Source: Oscillospiraceae bacterium (lineage in GTDB: Bacteria; Bacillota; Clostridia; Oscillospirales; Oscillospiraceae). From it: a DNA stretch of 55,602 bases. Shown here piece after piece: positions 1 through 7,253 of this stretch. The stretch is taken from the NCBI GenBank assembly GCA_902775105.1, contig CACYLC010000002.1, positions 1-55,602 on the forward strand, given 5' to 3'. How positions within the stretch are numbered: the stretch's first letter is position 1; each line of letters starts with the position of its first letter. A program made the position numbers and the translations under genes. The notes beneath the pieces are model-generated. The model made no database searches. It saw nothing but the letters and a program-made list of their open reading frames with translations, and had not been told where the DNA came from.

Positions 1-408
1 CAATCCCTTTCCCAGAATCAGACTGGCATAGAGAAAATATCCGGCGACCATGATCACCTCCGCCACAACGGCACTGACCAGATAGCGCACCGTCTTCGGT
101 GTCTGTTTCTTCGTAAAATAAGAAAACAGCAGATAAGCGGCTAGGGCCATAAGACCTTTGATGAGAAATGTTCCCGGAACATAGTGTGCGTACCCGGCCA
201 GCAGATCCGCAAGCGCAGAGCCCATTCCAGCGGAAAAAGCGCCGTAAAATCCGCCGAGCAGCCATGCGCTGAGTAGCACGATGGTATCCCCCACATTGAC
301 ATAGCCCCCCGTCACTGGGGTGGGGATACGAATGCTCATAGTTGCCACACAGGTCAGCGCCGCGAACATTGCCGCCATTACCAGATGTCTGATGGTATGA
401 TCTTTCAT
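1..408 (-). CDS. ECF transporter S component, C-terminus cut by window edge
   Basis: Membrane substrate-binding (S) subunit of an energy-coupling-factor vitamin importer; it would pair with EcfT and two EcfA ATPases encoded elsewhere. The visible 136 residues begin MKDHTIRHLVMAAMFAAL and show hydrophobic helices, the IPTPVTGGYVNVGD stretch and the GSALADLLAGY motif that are typical of the PF07155-like (DUF1393) group of S components. The gene runs off the left edge, so its end is not seen. The start is ATG at 408, preceded by a GAGGAG Shine-Dalgarno about 9 bases upstream. The substrate cannot be told from sequence; riboflavin or another vitamin precursor is possible. It lies downstream of the SDR gene on the same strand, separated by a 136-bp gap that may hold a structured leader. 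Confidence 0.85.
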   Translation of the reverse strand, partial: MKDHTIRHLVMAAMFAALTCVATMSIRIPTPVTGGYVNVGDTIVLLSAWLLGGFYGAFSAGMGSALADLLAGYAHYVPGTFLIKGLMALAAYLLFSYFTKKQTPKTVRYLVSAVVAEVIMVAGYFLYASLILGKGL

Positions 409-544
409 GTCGATTCACTCCTCATTTGGAATTGGCTTACAGCATAGCATCAAACTGCACCTATTAAAATGTTCAGTTTATAGTTTTTTCACAAGGTCAG
501 ATTGAGAGCGTCCGCACGAAAGTCCCGCCTTGTGGGGAAGCACC
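409..544 (-). other. possible structured leader of the ECF S-component gene
   Basis: Between the SDR stop and the ECF start the minus strand can form a stem CACAAGG/CCTTGTG (533-527 with 497-491) closed over a 29-base loop, directly followed by AAAAAACTA, and then a second inverted repeat AAACTG/CAGTTT. An A-rich AAAAAACTA tail is a hallmark of preQ1-I riboswitches, but the loop is far too long and lacks the conserved core, so I do not call one. It may be a plain 5' UTR or an attenuation structure. Confidence 0.25.
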
Positions 545-1282
545 TCAAACCACCATCCCGCCGTTCACGCCGATCATCTGTCCGGTGATGAACCGTGCCT
601 CCTCCGAACAGAGGAACCGCACCGTCTCGGCCACGTCCTCCGGCCTGCCCAGCGTCTCCAGCGGGGTCTCCTGCCGCAGTGCCTCCAGATCAGCGGGGGA
701 GAGGTGGGCGTTCATCTCCGTCTGGATCACCCCGGGGCAGACGCAGTTGACCCGGATGCCGGAGGGACCGACCTCTTTGGCCAGTGCCTTGGTAAACGAG
801 ATGACCGCCCCCTTGGCCGCGGAATAGGCCACCTCGCAGGAGCCGCCCACCTGCCCCCACATGGAGGAGATCGTGACAATGCTGCCGGATTTCTGACGCA
901 CGAAATAGGGGAGTGCCGCCCTTACGGGGAAAAACACCCCGTCCACGTCGGCGGCAAAGAGATTGTGCCACTGGTCGTCCGTGACATCGGTGAGCAGCAT
1001 CTGGGGCAGGGCGATCCCTGCGTTACAGACCAGAGCGTCCAGCCTGCCGAACGAGGAGACGGCAGTTTCTATCAACGTCTTTGCCTCTCCCGAGCCAGAG
1101 ATGTCCGCCTGAATGGGGAGAGCAGTGCCGCCAAAGGCCTCAATCTGACGGCAGACCTCCAGCGCCTGCGCTTCACTGTGCCGGTAGTTCACCGCCACCT
1201 GCCAGCCGGCTTTGCCGAAGGCAAGCGCCGTGGCGGCGCCGATGCCTCTGGATGAACCTGTAATCAGCACCGATCCTGACAT
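545..1282 (-). CDS. short-chain dehydrogenase/reductase, FabG-like
   Basis: NAD(P)H-dependent oxidoreductase of the classical SDR family, closest in layout to 3-oxoacyl-ACP reductase FabG (245 residues, normal size). The nucleotide-binding motif TGSSRGIG is at residues 8-15, NAG at 87-89, and the catalytic triad is Ser140, Tyr153 and Lys157 (YSAAK). The C-terminus ends GQMIGVNGGMVV, as in FabG proteins. An upstream ATG at 1297 is in frame, but it overlaps the GGAGGAAT ribosome binding site; the ATG at 1282 is correctly spaced from that site, so it is chosen. No fab genes are adjacent, so a role in fatty-acid synthesis is not proven; other SDR substrates are possible. It lies just downstream of the ilvE-type gene and its terminator, so expression may depend on readthrough or an unseen promoter. 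Confidence 0.88.
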   Translation of the reverse strand: MSGSVLITGSSRGIGAATALAFGKAGWQVAVNYRHSEAQALEVCRQIEAFGGTALPIQADISGSGEAKTLIETAVSSFGRLDALVCNAGIALPQMLLTDVTDDQWHNLFAADVDGVFFPVRAALPYFVRQKSGSIVTISSMWGQVGGSCEVAYSAAKGAVISFTKALAKEVGPSGIRVNCVCPGVIQTEMNAHLSPADLEALRQETPLETLGRPEDVAETVRFLCSEEARFITGQMIGVNGGMVV

Positions 1283-1300
1283 AGTACATTCCTCCATATG

Positions 1301-1339
1301 AAAGAAAATCCCCGGTCACAGGCTGCGCCCGTGACCGGG
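1301..1339 (-). terminator. Rho-independent terminator after the aminotransferase
   Basis: Perfect 9-bp stem CCCGGTCAC/GTGACCGGG (1311-1319 and 1331-1339) with an 11-base loop. On the minus strand it is followed by GATTTTCTTT. It sits between the branched-chain aminotransferase stop and the start of the SDR gene. Confidence 0.8.
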
Positions 1340-1352
1340 AGAATAGAGACGA

Positions 1353-2426
1353 TTAACCCTCGCAGACGGGGACGATCCAACCCTTGTTATCCTCGATCTT
1401 GCCCCACTGGATGCCGGTCAGGGTGTCATACAGCTTCTGGGTCAGAGGGCCGATTTTGCCGTCGGAGATGTAGGCCACCTCATCCTTCCACTTCAGCTCC
1501 TTGACAGGGGAGACGACGGCAGCAGTGCCGGTGCCCCAGACCTCTTCCAGCTTGCCTTCCCGGGCGGCCTGCATCACGTCGGCGATGGCCAGCTTGCCCT
1601 CGATGACCTCATAGCCCCAGTCCTTGCACAGCTCGATGATGGAGCGGCGGGTGACGCCGGGAAGAACCGTGCCGGTGCAGGCGGCGGTGTAGATCTTGCC
1701 GTCGATCTTGAACATGATGTTCATGGAGCCGACCTCTTCCACATACTTCTTCTCCACGCCGTCCAGCCAGAGAACCTGAGCAAAGCCCTGATGTTCCGCC
1801 AACTCACCGGCCTTGATGGAGGCAGCGTAGTTGCCGCCGCACTTGGTAAAGCCGGTCAGGCCGGGGGCGGCACGGATGTACTCATCTTCCACGTAGATGC
1901 GGACGGGGTTGATACCCTCAGCGTAGTAGGCGCCGGAGGGAGCGCCGATGATGCAGAAAATGTAGTGCTTGGAAGCATGGACGCCCAAACCCACGTCATT
2001 TGCGAAGATAAAGGGACGGATATAGTAAGAGGAGCCGTCCAGATGGGGCACCCAGTCCTTGTCCACTTCGACCAGCGTCTTGACCGCCTGCACAAAGTCT
2101 GCCACCGGGATGTTGGGGATACACAGACGGTCGGCGGAGTCGTTCATCCGAGCGCCGTTGCAGTCCGGGCGGAAGAGCTGGATCTTGTTATCGGCGGTGC
2201 GGTAGGCCTTCAGACCCTCGAAGATCTCCTGCGCATAGTGGAGCACCACAGTGGCGGGGTCGATCTCAAAGGGCTGATAGGGGACGATGCGGGCATCATG
2301 CCAGCCCTGTCCCTCAGTGTAGTCCATGACGAACATATGATCAGAGAACGACTTGGCAAAGCCGAGTTTGCTCTCGTCGGCAGGCTTTTCCTTGGGCGCC
2401 TTGGTCAGTTCAATGCGGATATCCAT
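1353..2426 (-). CDS. ilvE: branched-chain amino acid aminotransferase
   Basis: PLP fold-type IV transaminase interconverting valine, leucine and isoleucine with their 2-oxo acids, using 2-oxoglutarate/glutamate. Length 357 residues fits the long (group II, eukaryote-like) BCAT form. The HYAQEIFEGLKAYR segment near residue 63 and the PLP-binding Lys195 in FTKCGGNYAAS are characteristic, followed by EEVGSMNIMF and the TGTAAVVSPV cofactor phosphate region. The start codon ATG at 2426 follows AGGAGG with a 9-base gap. A strong promoter lies 75 bp upstream. No T-box-like leader fits in the short leader, so it is probably not controlled by a branched-chain tRNA. It stands apart from other ilv genes. 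Confidence 0.93.
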   Translation of the reverse strand: MDIRIELTKAPKEKPADESKLGFAKSFSDHMFVMDYTEGQGWHDARIVPYQPFEIDPATVVLHYAQEIFEGLKAYRTADNKIQLFRPDCNGARMNDSADRLCIPNIPVADFVQAVKTLVEVDKDWVPHLDGSSYYIRPFIFANDVGLGVHASKHYIFCIIGAPSGAYYAEGINPVRIYVEDEYIRAAPGLTGFTKCGGNYAASIKAGELAEHQGFAQVLWLDGVEKKYVEEVGSMNIMFKIDGKIYTAACTGTVLPGVTRRSIIELCKDWGYEVIEGKLAIADVMQAAREGKLEEVWGTGTAAVVSPVKELKWKDEVAYISDGKIGPLTQKLYDTLTGIQWGKIEDNKGWIVPVCEG

Positions 2427-2500
2427 TTTAATTGCCTCCTAAATTTATATCATGGCAGGGCAGACAACTGTCAACCGAAGCCTGCTTGTCAACTTCTAAC

Positions 2501-2529
2501 ATTATAGCAGTGCCGTTTCCGCCTTGCAA
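2501..2529 (-). promoter_or_regulatory. sigma-A promoter for ilvE
   Basis: Minus-strand -35 TTGCAA (2529-2524), 17-bp spacer, -10 TATAAT (2506-2501), 75 bp upstream of the ilvE start. Two further TTGACA hexamers lie between it and the gene, and could serve as extra -35 elements. Confidence 0.75.
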
Positions 2530-2601
2530 GGTACAGCAGAGACTTTTTTGTTTTTTTCAGAAAAAAGTGCGGGTACGGCGCAAAAAAATTTCAAGTTGTT
2601 G

Positions 2602-2629
2602 TTGCAATTTGTTGAGAAAGAGGCATAAT
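2602..2629 (+). promoter_or_regulatory. probable promoter for the lipid kinase gene
   Basis: TTGCAA (2602-2607), 16-bp spacer, CATAAT (2624-2629). The inferred transcription start near 2636 lies downstream of the TTG at 2632, so it argues for a downstream start codon in the following gene. Confidence 0.55.
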
Positions 2630-2670
2630 ATTTGACAGACAATGGAATGGAAAGCGAGTGTGCAAATGAC

Positions 2671-3600
2671 ATGAAAAAGCTGCTTTTTATCTATAACCCC
2701 CACGCAGGCAAGGGAAAAATCAACGAACAGCTGGGCCGTATCACCGAGGTCTTTCAGGCCTACGGCTATCTCCCTGCCCTTTATGCCACTCAGGGCAAGG
2801 GGGACGGCGTCTGGGCTGCGGCTGCGTTGGGAGAGGATTATGACCATGTGGTCTGCTGCGGCGGTGACGGAACGCTGAGCGAGACGGTTACCGGGCTCTA
2901 CAGCCATGAACAGGAGGGCATCGTCCTCGGCTACATCCCCGCAGGCACCACCAATGACTTTTCCAAGTCGCTGGAGCTTCCCATAGACGACCTGATCCTG
3001 GCGGCGGAGTACGCGGTAGCCGGCTACCGTCAGGCCTGTGACGTGGGGAGGGTGAACGGGAGACGATTGTTTATCTATGTGGCTGCCTTCGGCGTCTTTA
3101 CCGAGACTTCCTACGCCACCCCTCAGCCCATGAAAAACGTGCTGGGCGGCACGGCCTATATCCTCGCCGGCATCGGCAGTCTGACCTCCCTGAAAAAGCA
3201 CCACATGAAGGTGATCTGGGACGGCGGAACGCTGGAGGACGACTTTATCTTCGGTATGGTCAGCAATTCCGTCTCGGTTGGCGGCTTTCAGGGGGTAGTG
3301 CCGGAGCGGGTGATTTTGGACGACGGACTGTTCGAGGTGCTGCTGGTGCGTGCACCGAAAAAGCTCTCTGACCTGAACCAGATTGCCACCGCCCTGGTCA
3401 GCCACAAGCCCAACGAAAACTGCATCGCCATCCAGACCGGTAAGATCCGCTTTGAGAGTGAGGAGAATGTTCCATGGACGCTGGACGGCGAGTTCGGCGG
3501 GGAGCATCGGGAGATGGAGATCGAGAATCTGCCCGGCTTTGCTACTGTATTAAGCGGGAAACAGGAAGAGACAGACGAGAAGGAGAGGGCGGAAAAGTGA
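2671..3600 (+). CDS. diacylglycerol/lipid kinase family protein (YegS/DgkB type)
   Basis: Soluble lipid kinase that phosphorylates diacylglycerol or a related lipid, returning it to phospholipid synthesis. The DAGK catalytic domain fills the N-terminal half: NPHAGKGK near residue 9, GGDGTLSE at 64-71 and GTTNDF at 92-97. The length of 309 residues is normal. The start is uncertain: ATG at 2671 gives the usual MKKLLFIYNP beginning, ATG at 2647 would add eight residues, and TTG at 2632 lies upstream of the inferred transcription start. No strong ribosome binding site is visible before any of them. It is divergent from ilvE and has its own promoter. Whether the substrate is diacylglycerol, undecaprenol or another lipid cannot be decided. 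Confidence 0.88.
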   Translation: MKKLLFIYNPHAGKGKINEQLGRITEVFQAYGYLPALYATQGKGDGVWAAAALGEDYDHVVCCGGDGTLSETVTGLYSHEQEGIVLGYIPAGTTNDFSKSLELPIDDLILAAEYAVAGYRQACDVGRVNGRRLFIYVAAFGVFTETSYATPQPMKNVLGGTAYILAGIGSLTSLKKHHMKVIWDGGTLEDDFIFGMVSNSVSVGGFQGVVPERVILDDGLFEVLLVRAPKKLSDLNQIATALVSHKPNENCIAIQTGKIRFESEENVPWTLDGEFGGEHREMEIENLPGFATVLSGKQEETDEKERAEK

Positions 3601-3713
3601 CGAAAAATCCCTGTCGGCCCAGAGAAAAAGGAGATTTTTAATCTGGTTTTGTAAAGGTGGACAGTTATAGACTTTTCAAAAATATTTTATTGGTAAAAAT
3701 GCAGATAAAGGCG

Positions 3714-3742
3714 TTGCCAATCCAACTGAAATACGTTATAAT
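3714..3742 (+). promoter_or_regulatory. sigma-A promoter for the EF-G-like gene
   Basis: TTGCCA (3714-3719), 17-bp spacer, TATAAT (3737-3742). The predicted leader of about 70 bases carries a compact hairpin, GAGACC/GGTCTC at 3761-3766 and 3771-3776 with a CTCA loop, inside wider complementarity (GTGT at 3755 with ACAC at 3785). Confidence 0.8.
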
Positions 3743-3821
3743 AACCAATAGTGAGTGTCCGAGACCCTCAGGTCTCTTGAGTGATACACCGTAAATTCAG
3801 TTAGGAAAGGACCGTCACACT

Positions 3822-5885
3822 ATGAGCTTTACTGTCAAACAAATCCGTAACGTCTGCTTGCTGGGTCACTCCGGCAGCGGTAAGACCACTCTGGTGGAAA
3901 GCATGCTCTATCAGACCGACGCCATCGCCCGTATGGGCAAAACGCCGGATGGAAATACGACGTCCGACTACGACGCCGAGGAGATTAAGCGGCAGATCTC
4001 CATCTCCGCCTCCATCGTGCCCATCAAGTACAAGGACTGCCTCATCAACGTCATCGACTGCCCGGGCAACTTTGACTTCTACGGCGAGGTAGCCGAGGCA
4101 CTGACAGTGGCGGATGCGGCCGTGATCGTCCTGCCTGCCAAGGGCGGGGTGCCTGTGGGCGCTGAGCGTGCATGGAAGCTGGCCCGTGCCAGAAAGCTGC
4201 CCACCATGTTCTACATCTCCAAGGTGGACGAGGATCACAGCGACTATAACGCCGTGGTAGCCGAGCTGAAGGAGAAGTTCGGCAATCAGGTGACCCCCAT
4301 TGTCTCTCCCCTGTGGGATGCCAATAAAAAGGTCATCGGCGTGCTGGACGTGCTGGATCGTTGCGCTTACGGTATGCAGGCTGACGGCAGAAGCCACCAT
4401 ATTGACATTCCCGAAGATAAGACGGACTTTGTGGAGGAATCCTACGCTGCACTGATGGAGAACGTGGCGGAGTACAGCGAGGAGTTTATGGAGCTGTTCT
4501 TTGACGGCCATGAGTTTACCCCTGATGAGGTTGCCGAAGGTCTGCTGGGTGGCCTGAAGGAAGGCAGCATCGCCCCTGTCTTTGGCGGCAGCGCTTTTAC
4601 CGGACTCGGCACCGAGGCGCTGCTCCACGGAATCACCTCCATCGGCCCATACCCCACCAATACCGATCCCATGACCGGCGTCAACGCCGACGGTGATCCC
4701 ATCGAAGTGTCAGTCAACAAGGACGGCGACACGGTTGCATACGTATTCAAGACCGTCTCCGACCAGTACGGCAAATATTCCTACGTCAAGGTGCTCCGTG
4801 GCGTGCTGCGGCCGGATATGACCCTCATTAACGGCACCACCGGCAACAGCGAGAAGATCGGCCGTCTTTACGCCATGTGCGGCAAAAAGACCAGCGAGCT
4901 GAAGCAGCTGAACGCCGGCGATATCGGCGCCATTGCCAAGATGGATCGCCTCAAGACCGGCGACACCCTCTCTCCCGGCGCCATCAAGCTGGATCCTGTC
5001 CCCTTTGCCGAGCCTGTCTATTCCAAGGCCATTGCTCCCGCCAAGCGGGGTCAGGAGGATAAGGTGGGCGTCGGCCTCAACCGCCTGAATGAGGAGGATC
5101 CCAGCTTCTCCATCGAGAACAACGCCGAGACGCACCAGATCGTCATCCACGCCGCCGGCGACATCCAGATCGACGTGCTGGTGGCAAAGCTCAAGAGCCG
5201 CTTCGGTGTGGACGTGGTGCTCTCTGAGCCCCGTGTGCCCTACCGTGAGAAGATCCGTAAGACCGTCTCCAAGCAGGGCAAGTTCAAGAAGCAGACCGGC
5301 GGCAGCGGCCAGTACGGTGACGTCTGGATCCGTTTCGAGCCCACCGACAGCGAGGAGATGGTCTTTGAAGAGGAGGTCTTTGGCGGCAGTGTGCCGAAGA
5401 ACTACTTCCCTGCCGTCGAGAAGGGCCTGCGTGAGGCCTGCCTCCACGGTGTACTGGCGGGCTATCCCGTGGTGAACCTGAAAGCCGTCCTGTATGATGG
5501 CTCCTACCATCCCGTGGACTCCTCCGAAATCGCCTTTAAGACCGCCGCTCAGCTGGCGTACAAGGCCGCTCTGCCCGAAGCAAGCCCCGTGCTGATGGAG
5601 CCCATCGGCGAATTGAAGGTCACTGTGCCGGACAGCTACATGGGCGACGTCATGGGTGATTTGAATAAGCGCCGTGGCCGTGTCATGGGTATGAATCCCA
5701 CCGACGACGGCGAGCAGGTGATTGAGGCCGAGGTGCCCATGGCGGAGATGACCTCCTATGCCATCGACCTCCGGGCCATGACCCAGAGCCGGGGCACCTT
5801 TGTGTTCCACTTCGTCCGCTATGAGGACTGCCCGCCTGCTGCTCAGGCCAAGGCCATTGAGGCGGCCAAGGAGCTGCAGGAGTAA
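3822..5885 (+). CDS. elongation factor G-like GTPase (EF-G paralogue)
   Basis: Translational GTPase with the full EF-G architecture (687 residues): G domain with P-loop GHSGSGKT at 15-22, beta-barrel domain II around 290-380, and domains III-V to the C-terminus. It belongs to the EF-G-like family rather than the canonical fusA of the str operon: the P-loop starts GHSGSGKT, the G3 motif reads DCPGNFDF (residues 79-86) with Asn83 where EF-G has the GTPase-activating His, and G4 is SKVD (133-136) instead of NKxD. EF-G-like paralogues commonly diverge at these places; their cellular role is poorly defined. RBS AGGAAAGG precedes the ATG. It is monocistronic, with a good promoter and a strong terminator, and no str-operon neighbours. 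Confidence 0.92.
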   Translation: MSFTVKQIRNVCLLGHSGSGKTTLVESMLYQTDAIARMGKTPDGNTTSDYDAEEIKRQISISASIVPIKYKDCLINVIDCPGNFDFYGEVAEALTVADAAVIVLPAKGGVPVGAERAWKLARARKLPTMFYISKVDEDHSDYNAVVAELKEKFGNQVTPIVSPLWDANKKVIGVLDVLDRCAYGMQADGRSHHIDIPEDKTDFVEESYAALMENVAEYSEEFMELFFDGHEFTPDEVAEGLLGGLKEGSIAPVFGGSAFTGLGTEALLHGITSIGPYPTNTDPMTGVNADGDPIEVSVNKDGDTVAYVFKTVSDQYGKYSYVKVLRGVLRPDMTLINGTTGNSEKIGRLYAMCGKKTSELKQLNAGDIGAIAKMDRLKTGDTLSPGAIKLDPVPFAEPVYSKAIAPAKRGQEDKVGVGLNRLNEEDPSFSIENNAETHQIVIHAAGDIQIDVLVAKLKSRFGVDVVLSEPRVPYREKIRKTVSKQGKFKKQTGGSGQYGDVWIRFEPTDSEEMVFEEEVFGGSVPKNYFPAVEKGLREACLHGVLAGYPVVNLKAVLYDGSYHPVDSSEIAFKTAAQLAYKAALPEASPVLMEPIGELKVTVPDSYMGDVMGDLNKRRGRVMGMNPTDDGEQVIEAEVPMAEMTSYAIDLRAMTQSRGTFVFHFVRYEDCPPAAQAKAIEAAKELQE

Positions 5886-5906
5886 TTCAAGCAAAGCAAA
5901 GCACAA

Positions 5907-5940
5907 CCCCCGTGGGAGCTTCCGCTCTCACGGGGGTATC
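5907..5940 (+). terminator. terminator hairpin between convergent EF-G-like gene and mreB
   Basis: A 13-bp stem (5907-5919 with 5924-5936, one G-T pair) closed by a TTCC loop. Only a weak T-rich tail follows on either strand; it probably serves both converging genes. Confidence 0.7.
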
Positions 5941-5941
5941 G

Positions 5942-6020
5942 TTTGCAGGGGCCGTTCACGAATGGCCCGTCGGTTTATCCGGCGGTAATTGGCGGGCGAT
6001 TCATGGATCGCCCCTGCAAA
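5942..6020. repeat. composite palindromic intergenic element, copy 1
   Basis: A 79-bp inverted repeat with outer arms TTTGCAGGGGC and GCCCCTGCAAA. Each arm contains its own smaller palindrome of the form GGGC-(A/G)TTC-(A/C)-GAAT-GCCC; the two arms match each other at roughly 19 of 24 positions when one is reversed. Related elements occur at 14902-14946 and 51452-51550, and a more distant one at 11270-11339. No open reading frame lies inside. It looks like a REP- or MITE-like dispersed repeat. Confidence 0.7.
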
Positions 6021-6043
6021 TTTATGTTGTTTCCAAATTCGGT

Positions 6044-7072
6044 TTAGCTGTTCATCTGTTTTCTTCTGCTCAGATTCATGGTTCCATCCTGCATGGAGCC
6101 AATGGACTCCAAACTTTTGCCGGTGCCATAAGCCACGCAGGAGATGGCATCGTCCGCTACATGGGTCTCAATACCGGTGTGGGACTCGATCAGCTTGTCA
6201 AAGCCCCAGACCAGACTGCCGCCGCCGGTCATGACGATGCCGTTGGTGGAGATATCCGCCACCAGCTCCGGAGGCGTCCGCTCCAGGACGGAGTGGATGG
6301 CGTCCACAATGCGCTGGGCAGGCTCTTCAAAAGCCTCGATCATCTCACTGGAGGAGACGGTGATCGCACGGGGGAGCCCCACCATCTGGTCATGGCCGGT
6401 GATCTCCATAGTCTGCTCCTCCGGACGGGGAAAGACGCAGCCCAGGGAAATCTTCAGCTCTTCCGCCGTCCGGGTGCCGATGAGCACATTGTGTTTGCGG
6501 CGGACGTACTTGACAATGGCGTCGTCAAAGGCGTCGCCGGCGATCTTGATGGAGGCGGACTCCACCACGCCGGAAAGGGAGATGACGGCAATATCCGTGG
6601 TGCCGCCGCCGATGTCCACTACCAGGTGGCCCTCCGGCTGGGCGATGTCAATGCCGGCGCCGATGGCAGCGGCAACAGGCTCCTCAATCAGGTAGACCTT
6701 CCGGGCGCCTGCGTGGATGCCGGCGTCAATGACGGCACGCTCCTCCACTTCGGTGATGCCGGAGGGGACGCAGATGACTACACGGGGCTTAAAGAAGCGG
6801 ACGGGGGCGGCCTTGCGGATAAACTCCCGGAGCATCCGCTCGGTCATGTCATAGTCAGAGATGACGCCGTCCCGCAGGGGGCGGAGGGCGACGATGTTGC
6901 CGGGGGTGCGGCCCAGCATCTTGCGAGCCTCAGTGCCGACCTTCAGCAGGCGGCCGGTGGTCTTGTCGATCGCCACCACAGAGGGCTCACGAAGGACCAC
7001 GCCCTTGCCCTGAATGTAGACCAGAACGGAGGCAGTACCCAGATCGATGCCAATATCACGTACAAAAGCCAT
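6044..7072 (-). CDS. mreB: MreB/Mbl-type rod-shape actin homologue
   Basis: Bacterial actin that forms membrane-bound filaments guiding lateral peptidoglycan synthesis. At 342 residues it has normal length, beginning with the phosphate-1 loop DIGIDLGTASVLVY, then VCVPSG near 108, EEPVAAAIGAGI near 140, phosphate-2 VVDIGGGTTDIAV near 163 and the adenosine motif GIVMTGGGSLVWGFD near 290. mreC and mreD are not adjacent, so this is more likely an orphan Mbl/MreBH-type copy than the mreBCD operon gene. The ATG at 7072 is preceded by AAAGG about 10 bases upstream. A consensus promoter and a 5' hairpin lie upstream. Confidence 0.93.
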   Translation of the reverse strand: MAFVRDIGIDLGTASVLVYIQGKGVVLREPSVVAIDKTTGRLLKVGTEARKMLGRTPGNIVALRPLRDGVISDYDMTERMLREFIRKAAPVRFFKPRVVICVPSGITEVEERAVIDAGIHAGARKVYLIEEPVAAAIGAGIDIAQPEGHLVVDIGGGTTDIAVISLSGVVESASIKIAGDAFDDAIVKYVRRKHNVLIGTRTAEELKISLGCVFPRPEEQTMEITGHDQMVGLPRAITVSSSEMIEAFEEPAQRIVDAIHSVLERTPPELVADISTNGIVMTGGGSLVWGFDKLIESHTGIETHVADDAISCVAYGTGKSLESIGSMQDGTMNLSRRKQMNS

Positions 7073-7111
7073 ATAAAATCAACCTTTCAGGAAAATTCGG
7101 AATAAATGAGA

Positions 7112-7136
7112 AGGACAGGCATTTCCAGCCTGTCCT
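7112..7136 (-). promoter_or_regulatory. hairpin at the 5' end of the mreB transcript
   Basis: A perfect 9-bp inverted repeat AGGACAGGC/GCCTGTCCT with a 7-base loop lies immediately downstream of the mreB -10 hexamer and overlaps the expected transcription start. It could be a 5'-stabilising stem or a repressor operator. Confidence 0.5.
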
Positions 7137-7138
7137 AT

Positions 7139-7167
7139 ATTATACCCACTCGAGGCAATATTTGCAA
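7139..7167 (-). promoter_or_regulatory. sigma-A promoter for mreB
   Basis: Minus strand: TTGCAA (7167-7162), 17-bp spacer, TATAAT (7144-7139), about 67 bp upstream of the mreB start. Confidence 0.8.
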
Positions 7168-7200
7168 TTACCCTGCCAAAATCTTCCGGGAAAATTTACG

Positions 7201-7239
7201 GAAAAGAAAACAGCAGGCCGAACAGAATTCGACCTGCTG
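7201..7239 (-). terminator. Rho-independent terminator after the aspartate-type aminotransferase
   Basis: The minus strand reads CAGCAGG..CGAA, a short loop, then TTCG..CCTGCTG followed by TTTTCTTTT. It is a classic intrinsic terminator 15 bp after the aminotransferase stop. Confidence 0.85.
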
Positions 7240-7253
7240 AATGGTTGTCAAAT

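Noticed and set aside
2427..2500. T-box or leader-peptide control of ilvE
   Set aside because: The leader is only about 70 bases and lacks a T-box sequence or codons for branched-chain amino acids in a leader peptide.
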